Assembly: GCA_016868295.1 (NCBI GenBank)
Contig: VGHJ01000002.1
Location: 1-64,000, forward strand
Direction of reading: 5' to 3'
DNA from: Betaproteobacteria bacterium
Lineage (GTDB): Bacteria; Pseudomonadota; Gammaproteobacteria; Burkholderiales; Rhodocyclaceae
DNA: 64,000 nt
The translations under genes and the position numbers were made by a program. The number at the start of each line of letters is the position of its first letter. The stretch's first letter is position 1. Shown one piece after another: positions 18,584 to 28,559 of this stretch. A model generated the notes under the pieces. That model did no database searches. It worked only from the letters and a program-made list of their open reading frames with translations, and was not told where the DNA came from.

Positions 18584-19195
18584 ATGAACGACCAATCAAG
18601 CAGCGTCGACCCGCGCCCGTTTTTCTGGGTGCTTTCCATTCTTCTGGTGCTGGCCGTTGTCTGGCTCGGCTTCCGCTACTGGGGCGAGCAACGCTATCAC
18701 AACACCCCCCGCTGGCAGTCCTGGCGTCCCGTGAAACTCGCGTCGCCGCCGCAGACGGCGCATCCGGTCGAGGTGCGCGACGACTGGCGAAACGCCCTGA
18801 CGGTGGTTCAGACCGAAAAAGGGCTGTATTTCCTGAGCGGCACCAAGCATGTTCCGGCACAGGGCTCCCAGGTGATCGTCCAGGCCAACGACCACTGGGA
18901 ACTCTATCTGTGCGAAGCGGACGGGAGCCGATGCATGACGATCCACTCCTTTTGCGCCGGCGCCGTCTGGCCGAACGTGAAGCGGGACGAGAAGGGGCGC
19001 GCGCAGGAATGTTATGCGCCCTACCTCGGCTCCCGGTCCAAGGCCGACCTGGAGAGCCCCCCCAAACCGGACCCCCGCTCCGGCCCGGGCAGGCGGCAGA
19101 AGGCGGCGCCACCTCCGGTTGGGATGTCCCATCCGCGCGAATGGGCCTCGCTCATGGGCCTGCCGGTTTCAGAAGCACAGGCGCAGCAGCGATAA
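18584..19195 (+). CDS. Unknown single-pass membrane protein linked to the oxidase
   Basis: I do not recognise this 203-aa protein. One transmembrane helix near the N-terminus (FFWVLSILLVLAVVWLGFRY, about residues 12-31) precedes a soluble domain containing four cysteines (CEADGSRC, HSFC, QEC) and a Pro/Lys-rich C-terminal tail. The cysteines and a His nearby (MTIHSFC) could bind metal or form disulfides, but nothing proves this. It lies between the oxidase and two SCO genes, which suggests a role in oxidase assembly or stability (inference from position). Confidence 0.7.
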   Translation: MNDQSSSVDPRPFFWVLSILLVLAVVWLGFRYWGEQRYHNTPRWQSWRPVKLASPPQTAHPVEVRDDWRNALTVVQTEKGLYFLSGTKHVPAQGSQVIVQANDHWELYLCEADGSRCMTIHSFCAGAVWPNVKRDEKGRAQECYAPYLGSRSKADLESPPKPDPRSGPGRRQKAAPPPVGMSHPREWASLMGLPVSEAQAQQR

Positions 19196-19210
19196 GCCGG
19201 CGCATCGGCG

Positions 19211-20062
19211 CTACGCGGCGGCTGACTTTCGCCGCCGCCAGACCCGGTAGGCCAGGGCGCCGAGCACCATCAGCGCGATACCGAAGACGAAGGAGCCGAC
19301 GCCGATCAACAGGGAATAGTTCGGTTGGTAGCGGCCTTCCGCGTAGTTGTAGCTGAAGCAGACGCCCGTGAGCATGTCGATGACGTTGCCGGAATTGGCA
19401 ATGCGATTCCAGTCGGCGTCGATCAGGGCCAATTCAATCGCGCGCGCGTCCAGCGTGGTGCCATAGAGATAGCGCGCCACACGCCCGTCCGGCGTGACGA
19501 ACACCAGCACGTTCGGATGAAGGAACATCTTGTCCAGCCGGGACCAGAAATAGCGGAATCCCACGGCCTTGGTCAGCGCGTCAATGGCCGCCTCTCGGTC
19601 CTTCATGATGGCATGCCGCCAGCCGGCGTGCAGGTCGGGGGGAATCCCGCTCTTGCGCAGGAACCCGGCTGCGGTTTCCGCCGTGTCGTTGCGGTCGAAC
19701 GAGACGGTCAGCACCCGGTAGTCCGCGCCCAGCCTGAACCGCGTCACCTTGGGCAACTCGAGGTAGAGCAGCTTGTTCATGGTCGGGCAGGTGCCGTCGC
19801 AGCCGTAGTAGGACAGGAGCAGGATGGATGGCTTGCCGAGCAATTCGCCGAATGGAAACTCCCGGCCGTCCGCATCCATCATGACGAGATCACGGGGCAG
19901 GGAGGCGCCGAGGTGGTTCGCCTCGTCGATCTGCATCAGCTTGGGATCGATAGTCGTCGCTTTGGCGTCCTGGGGGGGCGTTACGGCCCGGGCTGCGTAG
20001 GCACCGAAGAGTATCCCGCAAAACAGCAAGACGCCAGAGGCCTTCTTCCAGTTCGGTTTCAT
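19211..20062 (-). CDS. SCO1/SenC-like protein with C-terminal membrane helix
   Basis: Thioredoxin-fold copper chaperone family member, 283 aa. A signal sequence (about 1-27) is followed by the CxxxC motif in YYGCDGTCPTMNK, and the conserved His region FLHPNVLVFVTPDG. A C-terminal hydrophobic helix (about 250-272) ends in a basic tail, unlike simple SCO lipoproteins. The family delivers copper or electrons to CuA of subunit II. It is divergent from a second SCO gene 169 bp away, and convergent with the unknown gene ending at 19195. Confidence 0.85.
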   Translation of the reverse strand: MKPNWKKASGVLLFCGILFGAYAARAVTPPQDAKATTIDPKLMQIDEANHLGASLPRDLVMMDADGREFPFGELLGKPSILLLSYYGCDGTCPTMNKLLYLELPKVTRFRLGADYRVLTVSFDRNDTAETAAGFLRKSGIPPDLHAGWRHAIMKDREAAIDALTKAVGFRYFWSRLDKMFLHPNVLVFVTPDGRVARYLYGTTLDARAIELALIDADWNRIANSGNVIDMLTGVCFSYNYAEGRYQPNYSLLIGVGSFVFGIALMVLGALAYRVWRRRKSAAA

Positions 20063-20231
20063 GGCGCGTGATGTTAGCTGTCCCCATGTCCGACAGCAAC
20101 GGGGAAGTGGGCGGGTGCGATGCATCAGGGCGGCGTCAGGAGTGCGGCATCGTGTCGCATTCGCGGGGGCGGGACAGGGCGATGCTGTCCATGTATATTT
20201 GGCGGTCTGTCGAGCCGAATCGGAGTGCCAA

Positions 20232-20837
20232 GTGTTCGTGTCATTGATAAAACAAATCCTCCGCGTGTCCATTCTGGCCCTGGTTCCCGCCTGGCTGGCC
20301 GGATGCGGAGACACCGGAGTGAAATTCAACAGCGCCGATATTTCCATGGTGGATTACGCCAGGGATTTTGCGCTTATCGACCATAATGGAAAGCCGCGCA
20401 CCCTGGCGGACTTCCGCGGCAAGGCAGTCGTGATCTTCTTCGGCTACACCCAATGTCCGGATGTTTGCCCGACGACCATGACCGGGATGGCCGAAGCCAT
20501 GAAGCAGCTTGGCGCCGACGCCGAGAAGGTGCAGGTGCTGTTCGTCACCGTCGATCCCGAGCGCGACACGCCGCAATTGCTTGGACAGTACGTGCCGGTC
20601 TTCAATCCGAGCTTTCTCGGACTGTATTCGGATCCTCAGACCATCGCGAAGACGGCGCAGAGCTTTCGGGTTTTCTATCAGAAGCAGCCGGGCAGTTCGC
20701 CCACGACGTATACGGTCGACCATACCGCCGGCAGTTTTGCCTTCGATCCCCAAGGCAAGCCGCGCCTTTACATCAAGCATGGCGAAAAGCCGGAACTGAT
20801 TGCCCAGGATCTTCGTTTGCTGATTGCGGGAAAGTAA
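20232..20837 (+). CDS. SCO family copper chaperone lipoprotein
   Basis: A 201-aa SCO1/SenC protein that inserts copper in the CuA site of oxidase subunit II. The lipobox LAGC gives a lipid anchor. The copper ligands are in CPDVCPTTM (CxxxC) and DHTAGSFAFDPQG (His). The start is GTG at 20232 with GGAG 6 nt upstream, directly at the signal peptide. Paired with a divergent SCO-like gene and placed after the oxidase operon. Confidence 0.9.
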   Translation: MFVSLIKQILRVSILALVPAWLAGCGDTGVKFNSADISMVDYARDFALIDHNGKPRTLADFRGKAVVIFFGYTQCPDVCPTTMTGMAEAMKQLGADAEKVQVLFVTVDPERDTPQLLGQYVPVFNPSFLGLYSDPQTIAKTAQSFRVFYQKQPGSSPTTYTVDHTAGSFAFDPQGKPRLYIKHGEKPELIAQDLRLLIAGK

Positions 20838-20898
20838 GCCGTCGCACGGCGCCAGCACATGCCTAGCCTTGCCGTCCCTGGTTTTCAGGAGGCGGGAA

Positions 20899-21753
20899 TC
20901 AGGCGGCGTGCGCCAGCAGCCCTTTCATTTTCTGCATGGCCTTCGCCTCGATCTGGCGGATGCGCTCGGCCGACACGCCGTACTCGTCGGCCAGCTCGTG
21001 CAGCGTGGCCGCTTCGCCCTCGGCCAGCCAGCGCCGCTCGATGATGCGCCGGCTGCGCTCGTCGAGGCTTTCGAGTGCCTGCTTCAGCCCGGTTTCCTGC
21101 AGGCGCTCGATCTCGCCGTTGGCCAGGGCTTCCGAGGGTTCCTCCGCGGGGTCGGCCAGGTAGGCGATGGGCGCGAAGGATTCGTCCTCCTCCTCGGTGC
21201 TGGCTTCCATGGCGATGTCGCGGCCGCTGAGGCGCGTCTCCATCTCGCGCACCTCCTCCGGCTTGACGCCCAACTGCTTCGCCATGGCGCCGACTTCCTC
21301 GCCGCTCATGGTGTTGAGGCCCTGCTTCAGGCTGCGCAGGTTGAAGAAAAGCTTTCTCTGCGCCTTGGTCGTGGCGATCCTCACCAGGCGCCAGTTGCGC
21401 AGGATGTATTCGTGGATTTCGGCCTTGATCCAGTGGATGGCGAAGGACACCAGGCGCACACCCCGCTCCGGGTCGTAGCGCTTCACCGCCTTCATCAGGC
21501 CGACGTTGCCCTCCTGGATGAGATCGGCGTGGGGCAGGCCGTAACCAAGATAGCCGCGCGCCACCGACACCACCAGGCGCAGATGCGACAGCACCAGCTG
21601 GCGCGCCGCCTCGATATCTCCCTCGCCACGGAAGCGTCGCGCCAACTCCCCCTCTTCCGCTGCGGTGAGCAGGGGATAGCGATTGGCGGCCTGGATATAG
21701 CTTTCCAGGCTGCCGACGGGAACGGCTGCGGGCAGATTCAAGGTATGCATCAT
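20899..21753 (-). CDS. rpoH: RNA polymerase heat-shock sigma factor (sigma-32)
   Basis: Directs RNA polymerase to heat-shock promoters. Region 2 includes LIQEGNVGLMKAVKRYDPERG. The RpoH box, binding core and FtsH/chaperone control, is visible in QRKLFFNLR (about 133-141). Region 4 ends with a helix-turn-helix (LADEYGVSAERIRQIEAKAM). At 284 aa it is normal. AGGAGG precedes the start. A perfect CIRCE element lies 25 bp upstream, implying HrcA repression in addition to any translational control. Confidence 0.97.
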   Translation of the reverse strand: MMHTLNLPAAVPVGSLESYIQAANRYPLLTAAEEGELARRFRGEGDIEAARQLVLSHLRLVVSVARGYLGYGLPHADLIQEGNVGLMKAVKRYDPERGVRLVSFAIHWIKAEIHEYILRNWRLVRIATTKAQRKLFFNLRSLKQGLNTMSGEEVGAMAKQLGVKPEEVREMETRLSGRDIAMEASTEEEDESFAPIAYLADPAEEPSEALANGEIERLQETGLKQALESLDERSRRIIERRWLAEGEAATLHELADEYGVSAERIRQIEAKAMQKMKGLLAHAA

Positions 21754-21777
21754 ATGGATTTGCCTCCTGGCTCAATA

Positions 21778-21804
21778 TTAGCACTCAAACGCTTCGAGTG
21801 CTAA
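21778..21804. promoter_or_regulatory. CIRCE operator (HrcA binding site) upstream of rpoH
   Basis: Arms TTAGCACTC (21778-21786) and GAGTGCTAA (21796-21804) separated by 9 nt exactly match the CIRCE consensus TTAGCACTC-N9-GAGTGCTAA. It lies 25 bp upstream of the rpoH start, between it and ftsX. CIRCE is bound by the heat-sensitive repressor HrcA; placing it here implies that rpoH itself is in the HrcA regulon. Confidence 0.93.
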
Positions 21805-21849
21805 CAAGAGGTTTGGTTCCCCTTCTGAATTGGTTGCAACTAACTGTAT

Positions 21850-22746
21850 TTAAGATGAAAGATGGCGGCGAAGAGAGATCCATGCACCCGCCAGCCCGAG
21901 CAGGGCGGAGAGCCCGAGCAGCATAAGCGAATCCGCCAGGGGCAGGATATGAAGGGAAAAGTCGATGCCGTAGAGGCCGGCCAGTTCGCCGACCGGTCCG
22001 CGCAAAAGCAGGGTGGCACCGAGCACGGCCAGCCAGGCGACGAGCCCCCCGGCGAGCCCCTGCAGGGCGCCGAAGTAGAAGAAGGGTCGGCGGATGAAGG
22101 CATCCGTCGCGCCGAGCAGGCGGCTGACCTCGATCTCGTCGCGCTGTGTGAGTATCTGCAGGCGGATGGTGTTGAACGTGATGGCGACCAGCGCCACGCC
22201 GAGCACCGTCGCCAGCAGGGTCACGACGAGCCGCGCCAGGCGCAGGAGGGCGTCGAGCTTCCTCACCCAGGCCGAATCCAGCTGCACGTGCTCGACCTTG
22301 GGGTACTGCGCGAATTCGGCGCGCATCGCTTCCAGCGCCTCGGGTGTTTCCGTGCGCGGCACCACGACGAAGGCATCGGGAAAGGGGTTGCGCGGCAGGC
22401 TGTCGATCACTTCGCCCAGCCCCTCGCTTTCCTTGAGCCGCTTCAGCGTTTCCTCGCGCGGCACCAGGCTCACCTCCCGCGTCTGGGCGTGCCTGCGCAG
22501 CCGCGATTCGACCTCGGCGACTTCCTTCCTGCCGGCGTCGAGGGCCATGAACACGGAAATCTGCGGCGTGGCGGCAACGCGCTGCGCCAGGCGCTGAAAA
22601 TTGGCGAGCAGCATTTCGCCGCCCGCCGGCAGGGCCAGGGCGATGCCCAGCACCAGCGCACCGAGCACGGTATTCAATGGAGTCGCGGCCAGGCGGCGGA
22701 AAGCCTGCAGGGCAGCCTGACGATGGTGCAGCAGCCAGCCTTTCAT
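21850..22746 (-). CDS. ftsX: Cell division protein FtsX
   Basis: Integral membrane partner of FtsE; the complex activates septal murein hydrolases at the divisome. Four hydrophobic segments are seen: one near residues 20-45 and three in the C-terminal half, with a large periplasmic loop (about 50-165) between. At 298 aa it is typical. Its ATG overlaps the ftsE stop (ATGA). Confidence 0.93.
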   Translation of the reverse strand: MKGWLLHHRQAALQAFRRLAATPLNTVLGALVLGIALALPAGGEMLLANFQRLAQRVAATPQISVFMALDAGRKEVAEVESRLRRHAQTREVSLVPREETLKRLKESEGLGEVIDSLPRNPFPDAFVVVPRTETPEALEAMRAEFAQYPKVEHVQLDSAWVRKLDALLRLARLVVTLLATVLGVALVAITFNTIRLQILTQRDEIEVSRLLGATDAFIRRPFFYFGALQGLAGGLVAWLAVLGATLLLRGPVGELAGLYGIDFSLHILPLADSLMLLGLSALLGLAGAWISLRRHLSS

Positions 22747-23411
22747 GAGACCACCCTGCCGTGCGCGAGCGTGATGCGACGCGTCATGTAGGGCGCGAAC
22801 AGCGCCTCGTGGTGCGTGGCCACCAGCACCGTGACGCCGACCTGGTTGAAGGCGTGGAACATGGCGGCGATGTCGCGCGCCGTGTCGTCGTCGAGATGCG
22901 CCGTCGGCTCGTCGGCGATGAGGATGGAGGGGCGTGCCACGACGGCGCGGGCGATGGCCAGACGCTGCTGCTCGCCGCCGGAGAGCGCCACCGGCATGGC
23001 CTTTTCGCGCTCGAGCAGGCCGACCTTGTCGAGCGCCGCCCGCACGCGCCGGCCGGCGTCGCGCACGGCCACGCCGGCGATGGCCAGCGGCAGCATGACG
23101 TTCTCGAAGACGCTGCGGTCGTGCAGCAGCTTCTGGTCCTGGAAGACCATGCCGATGTTGCGGCGCAGGTAGGGCACGGCGGCGCGTTTGAGCGTGGCGA
23201 CGTTCTGGCCGTTCACGATCACCGAGCCCTGCGTCGGCCGCTCGATGGCGGGGATCAGCTTGAGCAGGGTGGTCTTGCCGGCGCCGGAATGGCCGGAGAG
23301 GACGATCATCTCGCCGGACTCGACGGCAAAAGTCAACTCCGCCAGGGCGGCGATGCCGCCCGGGTAGCGCTTCGATACGCTGTCGAAGCGGATCATGGGC
23401 ATTCTGCCCAT
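22743..23411 (-). CDS. ftsE: Cell division ATP-binding protein FtsE
   Basis: ABC ATPase that with FtsX transmits a signal to amidase activators during division. Walker A GHSGAGKTT, signature LSGGEQQRLAIARA and Walker B SILIADEPTAHLD are all intact. The family normally starts at MIRFDSVSKRYPGG, which corresponds to an in-frame ATG at 23396; the ATG at 23411 adds five residues and neither has a strong ribosome site. Confidence 0.95.
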   Translation of the reverse strand: MGRMPMIRFDSVSKRYPGGIAALAELTFAVESGEMIVLSGHSGAGKTTLLKLIPAIERPTQGSVIVNGQNVATLKRAAVPYLRRNIGMVFQDQKLLHDRSVFENVMLPLAIAGVAVRDAGRRVRAALDKVGLLEREKAMPVALSGGEQQRLAIARAVVARPSILIADEPTAHLDDDTARDIAAMFHAFNQVGVTVLVATHHEALFAPYMTRRITLAHGRVVS

Positions 23412-23424
23412 GACGCAATGACAC

Positions 23425-23510
23425 GACCCACCCCCCTGCCCCCGCCCCTGGGGCGGGGGTGACCAGTCACCTCCGCCGCTTGGCGGGGGAGGATGGGAGG
23501 GGGTGCCAAC
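23425..23510. repeat. GC-rich palindromic intergenic repeat between ftsE and ftsY
   Basis: A C-run/G-run palindrome: cccccgcccc tggggcggggg at the centre, then a second hairpin ccgcc..ggcgg, bracketed by acccacccccct and gggagggggtgc. The motif GGGGGTGAC recurs at 33861 in the lolB tail, where another C/G palindrome lies. It looks like a dispersed repeat family and may also act as a transcription stop between ftsY and ftsE. Confidence 0.5.
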
Positions 23511-23565
23511 ACTCCGACTTTCCGCGTGCAGTTAAGCATGTAATACAGCGTAGCGAGCTTGCAGG

Positions 23566-24504
23566 TCATTTGCCGAACAAGGCGCTCACGAATTCATGCG
23601 CGCGGAAAGGCTGCAGGTCGTCGATGCCCTCGCCGACGCCGATGAAGCGCAGCGGCCTGGGCTGCTGGCGCGCGATGGCGGCGATGACGCCGCCCTTGGC
23701 CGTGCCGTCGAGCTTGGTGAGGACGAGGCCGGTAACGCCGATGGCCGCGTCGAAGGCCTTCACCTGGGCCAGCGCGTTCTGGCCGATGTTGGCGTCGAGC
23801 ACCAGCAGTACCTCGTGCGGCGCGCCTGGTTCGGCCTTGTCGATGACGCGCTTCACCTTGGCGATTTCCTCCATCAGGTGCAGTTGCGTCGGCAGCCGTC
23901 CGGCGGTGTCGGCCAGTACCACATCGATGCGGCGCGCCTTGGCGGCATTCACGGCATCGAAGATGACGGCGGCCGGGTCGCCCGATTCCTGGGCGATGAC
24001 GGTAACGTCGTTGCGCTCGCCCCAGATCGCCAGCTGTTCGCGCGCCGCGGCGCGGAAGGTGTCGCCGGCGGCGAGCAGCACCGACTTACCCTGCGCCTGG
24101 AAGTGCTTGGCCAGCTTGCCGATGGAGGTCGTCTTGCCCGAGCCGTTCACGCCGGCGATCATGATGATGAAGGGCGTGTGTGCGGCGACGTCGAGCGGCC
24201 GCTCGAGGGGGCCGATGAGTTTCAGCAGGAGCTCGCCCAGCGCACGCTGAAGCTGCTCGCCGGTTTCCAGGTTTTCGCGCTTGACCGCGGCCTTGAGTTC
24301 GGCGAGCAGGTATTGCGTCGCCTCGACGCCGACGTCGGCCATGAGCAGGGTGGTCTCCAGTTCCTCCAGCATCTCGTCGTCGATGCGCCGGCCGAACAGG
24401 CCGCCCAGCTGGGCGCGGGTGCGCGAAAGTCCGGCCTTGAGGCGCTCGGTCCACGAGGCGCGCGGGGCATCGGACGTGTCGGACTTCTTCAGGAAACCAA
24501 ACAT
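23566..24504 (-). CDS. ftsY: Signal recognition particle receptor FtsY
   Basis: SRP GTPase that receives ribosome-SRP complexes at the membrane. An N domain (about 20-95) precedes the G domain. G1 [26 protein letters not shown] (insertion box), DTAGRLPTQ and [10 protein letters not shown] are present. At 312 aa it is a short form without the long acidic A domain of E. coli. The divergent M16 peptidase pair and rsmD-coaD follow the common betaproteobacterial order. Confidence 0.95.
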   Translation of the reverse strand: MFGFLKKSDTSDAPRASWTERLKAGLSRTRAQLGGLFGRRIDDEMLEELETTLLMADVGVEATQYLLAELKAAVKRENLETGEQLQRALGELLLKLIGPLERPLDVAAHTPFIIMIAGVNGSGKTTSIGKLAKHFQAQGKSVLLAAGDTFRAAAREQLAIWGERNDVTVIAQESGDPAAVIFDAVNAAKARRIDVVLADTAGRLPTQLHLMEEIAKVKRVIDKAEPGAPHEVLLVLDANIGQNALAQVKAFDAAIGVTGLVLTKLDGTAKGGVIAAIARQQPRPLRFIGVGEGIDDLQPFRAHEFVSALFGK

Positions 24505-24587
24505 AGATGTGGCGGTCAGACCGGACGCGGGTTCAGAACCCGTGCGAAAATGACCCCGTGAATTTTATCAGAAGCGGCAATGACCCC

Positions 24588-25940
24588 ATGAAGATCAGGT
24601 TATTCGTATCGTTGGCGATGGCGGCGGGCGCCGCCCTGGCCAATCCCCATGAGAAAATCCTGGCCAACGGCCTGCGCGTCATCGTGCAGGAGGACCGCCG
24701 CGCGCCGACGGCGGTGCACATGGTCTGGTATCGCGCCGGCAGCATGGACGAGGTGGATGGCACCTCCGGCGTCGCCCACGTGCTCGAGCACATGATGTTC
24801 AAGGGCACCAGGACCCTCAGGCCGGGCGAGTTCAACAAGCGCGTCGCCGCCGCCGGCGGGCGCGACAACGCCTTCACCAGCCTCGACTACACCGCCTATT
24901 TCCAGCAGGTGCCGGCCCGGCGGCTGGGCGAGATGATGGCGCTGGAGGCCGACCGCATGGCCAACCTGGTGCTCGACCCGAAGGAGTTCGCGCAGGAAAT
25001 CAGGGTCGTCATGGAGGAGCGGCGGCTGCGCACCGAGGACAATCCGCAGGCCCTGGTCTACGAGAAGCAGATGGCGGCCGCCTTCCAGGCGCACCCCTAC
25101 CGCCGCCCCATCATCGGCTGGATGAACGACCTGGAGAACATGACGGCGGCGGACGCGCGCGACTGGTATCGCCGCTGGTATGCGCCCAACAACGCCTACG
25201 TCGTCGTCGTCGGCGATGTCGCCAAGGACGAGGTGTTTCGTCTCGCCGAGAAACACTACGGCAGGATCCCGCGCCGGGCGCTGCCCGAGCGCAAGCCGCA
25301 GAGCGAGCCGGCGCAGGTCGGCATCAAGCGCCTCAGCGTCAAGGCGCCGGCCAAGCTGCCCTACGTTTCGCTGGCCTGGAAGGTGCCGGTCCTGCGCGAC
25401 CTGCACAAGGAGCGCGAGCCCTATGCGCTGGAGATGCTGGCCGGCGTGCTCGACGGCCACGAGGCGGCGCGCCTGGCGCGCAACCTGGTGCGCGACGCGA
25501 AGGTCGCCGTATCCGCCGGCGCCGGCTACGACGCCACGGTGCGCGGCGAGGCGCTCTTCGTCGTCAGCGGCACGCCGGCGGAAGGGAAAGGCGTGGCGGA
25601 GCTGGAGGCGGCCCTGCGCGCCGAGATCGCCCGCGTGGCGAACGAGGGCGTCGGCGCGCAGGAACTCGAGCGCGTGAAGACCCAGGTCATCGCCGCCCAG
25701 GTGTACAAGCGCGACTCGATGATGGCGCAGGCGATGGAGATCGGCCGCAGCGAGGCGGTCGGCGTGCACTGGCGCGACATCGACACCCTGCTGGAGAAGA
25801 TCCGCAGCGTGACCGCCGAGGAGGTGCAGGCGGTGGCGAAGAAATATTTCGGCGACGATACGCTCACCGTGGCGGTGCTCGACCCGCAGCCCCTGCCCGA
25901 GGGTGCGCCGCAGAAGTCAGTCTCGACGGGACGGCACTGA
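24588..25940 (+). CDS. M16 zinc metallopeptidase (catalytic member)
   Basis: Insulinase/pitrilysin-type peptidase, probably periplasmic: a signal peptide (about 1-18, ending ALA) precedes the domain. The inverted zinc motif HVLEHMMF (HxxEH) is followed by a downstream Glu in the EIRVVMEERR helix. Two M16 halves are visible in 450 aa. It directly precedes a second M16 gene lacking the motif, so the two probably form a heterodimer like other bacterial M16B pairs. Confidence 0.9.
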   Translation: MKIRLFVSLAMAAGAALANPHEKILANGLRVIVQEDRRAPTAVHMVWYRAGSMDEVDGTSGVAHVLEHMMFKGTRTLRPGEFNKRVAAAGGRDNAFTSLDYTAYFQQVPARRLGEMMALEADRMANLVLDPKEFAQEIRVVMEERRLRTEDNPQALVYEKQMAAAFQAHPYRRPIIGWMNDLENMTAADARDWYRRWYAPNNAYVVVVGDVAKDEVFRLAEKHYGRIPRRALPERKPQSEPAQVGIKRLSVKAPAKLPYVSLAWKVPVLRDLHKEREPYALEMLAGVLDGHEAARLARNLVRDAKVAVSAGAGYDATVRGEALFVVSGTPAEGKGVAELEAALRAEIARVANEGVGAQELERVKTQVIAAQVYKRDSMMAQAMEIGRSEAVGVHWRDIDTLLEKIRSVTAEEVQAVAKKYFGDDTLTVAVLDPQPLPEGAPQKSVSTGRH

Positions 25941-25941
25941 C

Positions 25942-27249
25942 ATGGGCGCGACGACGAGACTGCTGTGTGCGTGCGTTCTGGGACTGCACGCCTCCCTGGC
26001 GCTGGCCGGCCCGAAGATCGAGCACTGGACGGCGCCGTCCGGCGCGCGCGTGTTCTTCATCGAGAGCCGCGTCGTGCCGATCGTCGACGTGCAGGTGGAC
26101 TTCGCCGCCGGCGGCGCTTACGTGGCCGAGGCGACGGAGGACAAGGCCGGCGTGGCCGGCCTCACGCGCAGCCTGCTCGACATGGGCGCGGGCGAGCTGG
26201 ACGAGGAGAAGATCGCCGACCGGCTTGCCGACATCGGCGCGCGCCTCGGCGGCGGCGCCGACCAGGATCGCGCCAGCGTTTCCCTGCGCACCCTGTCCTC
26301 CGCCCGGGAGCGTGAGGCGGCGCTCGCGCTGATGCAGATGGTGCTGCAGCAGCCGGCCTTTCCCGCCGCCGTGCTCGAGCGCGAGAAGGCGCGCGCCATC
26401 GCCGGCATCCGCGAGGCCGACACGCGCCCGGGCAGCATCGCCGCCAAGCGCTTCGCCCGGGCGCTCTATCCGCAGCATCCCTATGGCCGCGTGCCCACGG
26501 CCGAGAGCGTGGCGCGAATCACGCGCGAGGACCTGATTGCCTTCTACCGCGCGCATTACGGCGCGCGCCGCGCCGTCGTTTCCATCATCGGCGACCTCTC
26601 GCGCGCCGAGGCGGAAGCGATCGCCCAGCGCCTGACGGCGGGCCTGCCCGACGCCCCGGAAAAAGTCAGCCTCCCCGAGGCGGCGCTGCCGTTGCGCGAT
26701 ACCGTGCGCGTCGAGCACCCGGCCACCCAGGCGCACATCCAGCTCGGCCTGCCGACGGTGCGCCGCGGCGATCCCGACTTCTTCCCGCTGCTGGTCGGCA
26801 ACTACATCCTCGGCGGCGGCGGCTTCGTCTCGCGCCTGATGAAGGAGGTGCGCGAGAAGCGCGGCTACGCCTACAGCGTCTACAGTTATTTCCAGCCGCA
26901 GCGCAGCCGCGGACCGTTCCAGATCGGCCTGCAGACCAAGCGCGAGCAGGCGCAGGCGGCGCTCAAGGTGGTCGAGGACGTGCTAGCCGAGTTCCTCGCG
27001 CGCGGACCGACGGAGGAGGAGCTTCAGGCCGCCCGGCGCAACCTGGCCGATGGCTTTCCGCTGCGCATCGACAGCAACCGCAAGCTGATCGAGTTCCTCT
27101 CGGTGATCGGCTTCTACGACCTGCCGCTCACCTATCTCGACGACTTCCCGCGCAAGGTCGAGGCGGTGACCGCCGCCGAGATCCGCGCCGCATTCCGCAA
27201 ACACGTCCGGCCGGAACACATGGTGACGGTGATCGTGGCGGGAGAGTGA
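25942..27249 (+). CDS. M16 peptidase-like protein, non-catalytic partner
   Basis: A 435-aa M16-family protein with a signal peptide (about 1-23). At the place of HxxEH it has AGLTRSLLDMG, so zinc binding is lost. The R/Y loop region of the second half (MKEVREKRGYAYSVYSYF) is well kept, as expected of the partner subunit that completes the active site. It starts one base after the first peptidase's TGA, so the pair is co-translated. Confidence 0.88.
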   Translation: MGATTRLLCACVLGLHASLALAGPKIEHWTAPSGARVFFIESRVVPIVDVQVDFAAGGAYVAEATEDKAGVAGLTRSLLDMGAGELDEEKIADRLADIGARLGGGADQDRASVSLRTLSSAREREAALALMQMVLQQPAFPAAVLEREKARAIAGIREADTRPGSIAAKRFARALYPQHPYGRVPTAESVARITREDLIAFYRAHYGARRAVVSIIGDLSRAEAEAIAQRLTAGLPDAPEKVSLPEAALPLRDTVRVEHPATQAHIQLGLPTVRRGDPDFFPLLVGNYILGGGGFVSRLMKEVREKRGYAYSVYSYFQPQRSRGPFQIGLQTKREQAQAALKVVEDVLAEFLARGPTEEELQAARRNLADGFPLRIDSNRKLIEFLSVIGFYDLPLTYLDDFPRKVEAVTAAEIRAAFRKHVRPEHMVTVIVAGE

Positions 27250-28540
<1,291 letters not shown>

Positions 28541-28559
28541 TTCGCCCCGGCCGGCGCGC

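Noticed and set aside
24528-24542. Small inverted repeat CGGGTT-CAG-AACCCG between ftsY and the M16 genes as an operator
   Set aside because: Only 6 bp per arm in a GC-rich gap, with no known regulator consensus; chance cannot be excluded.
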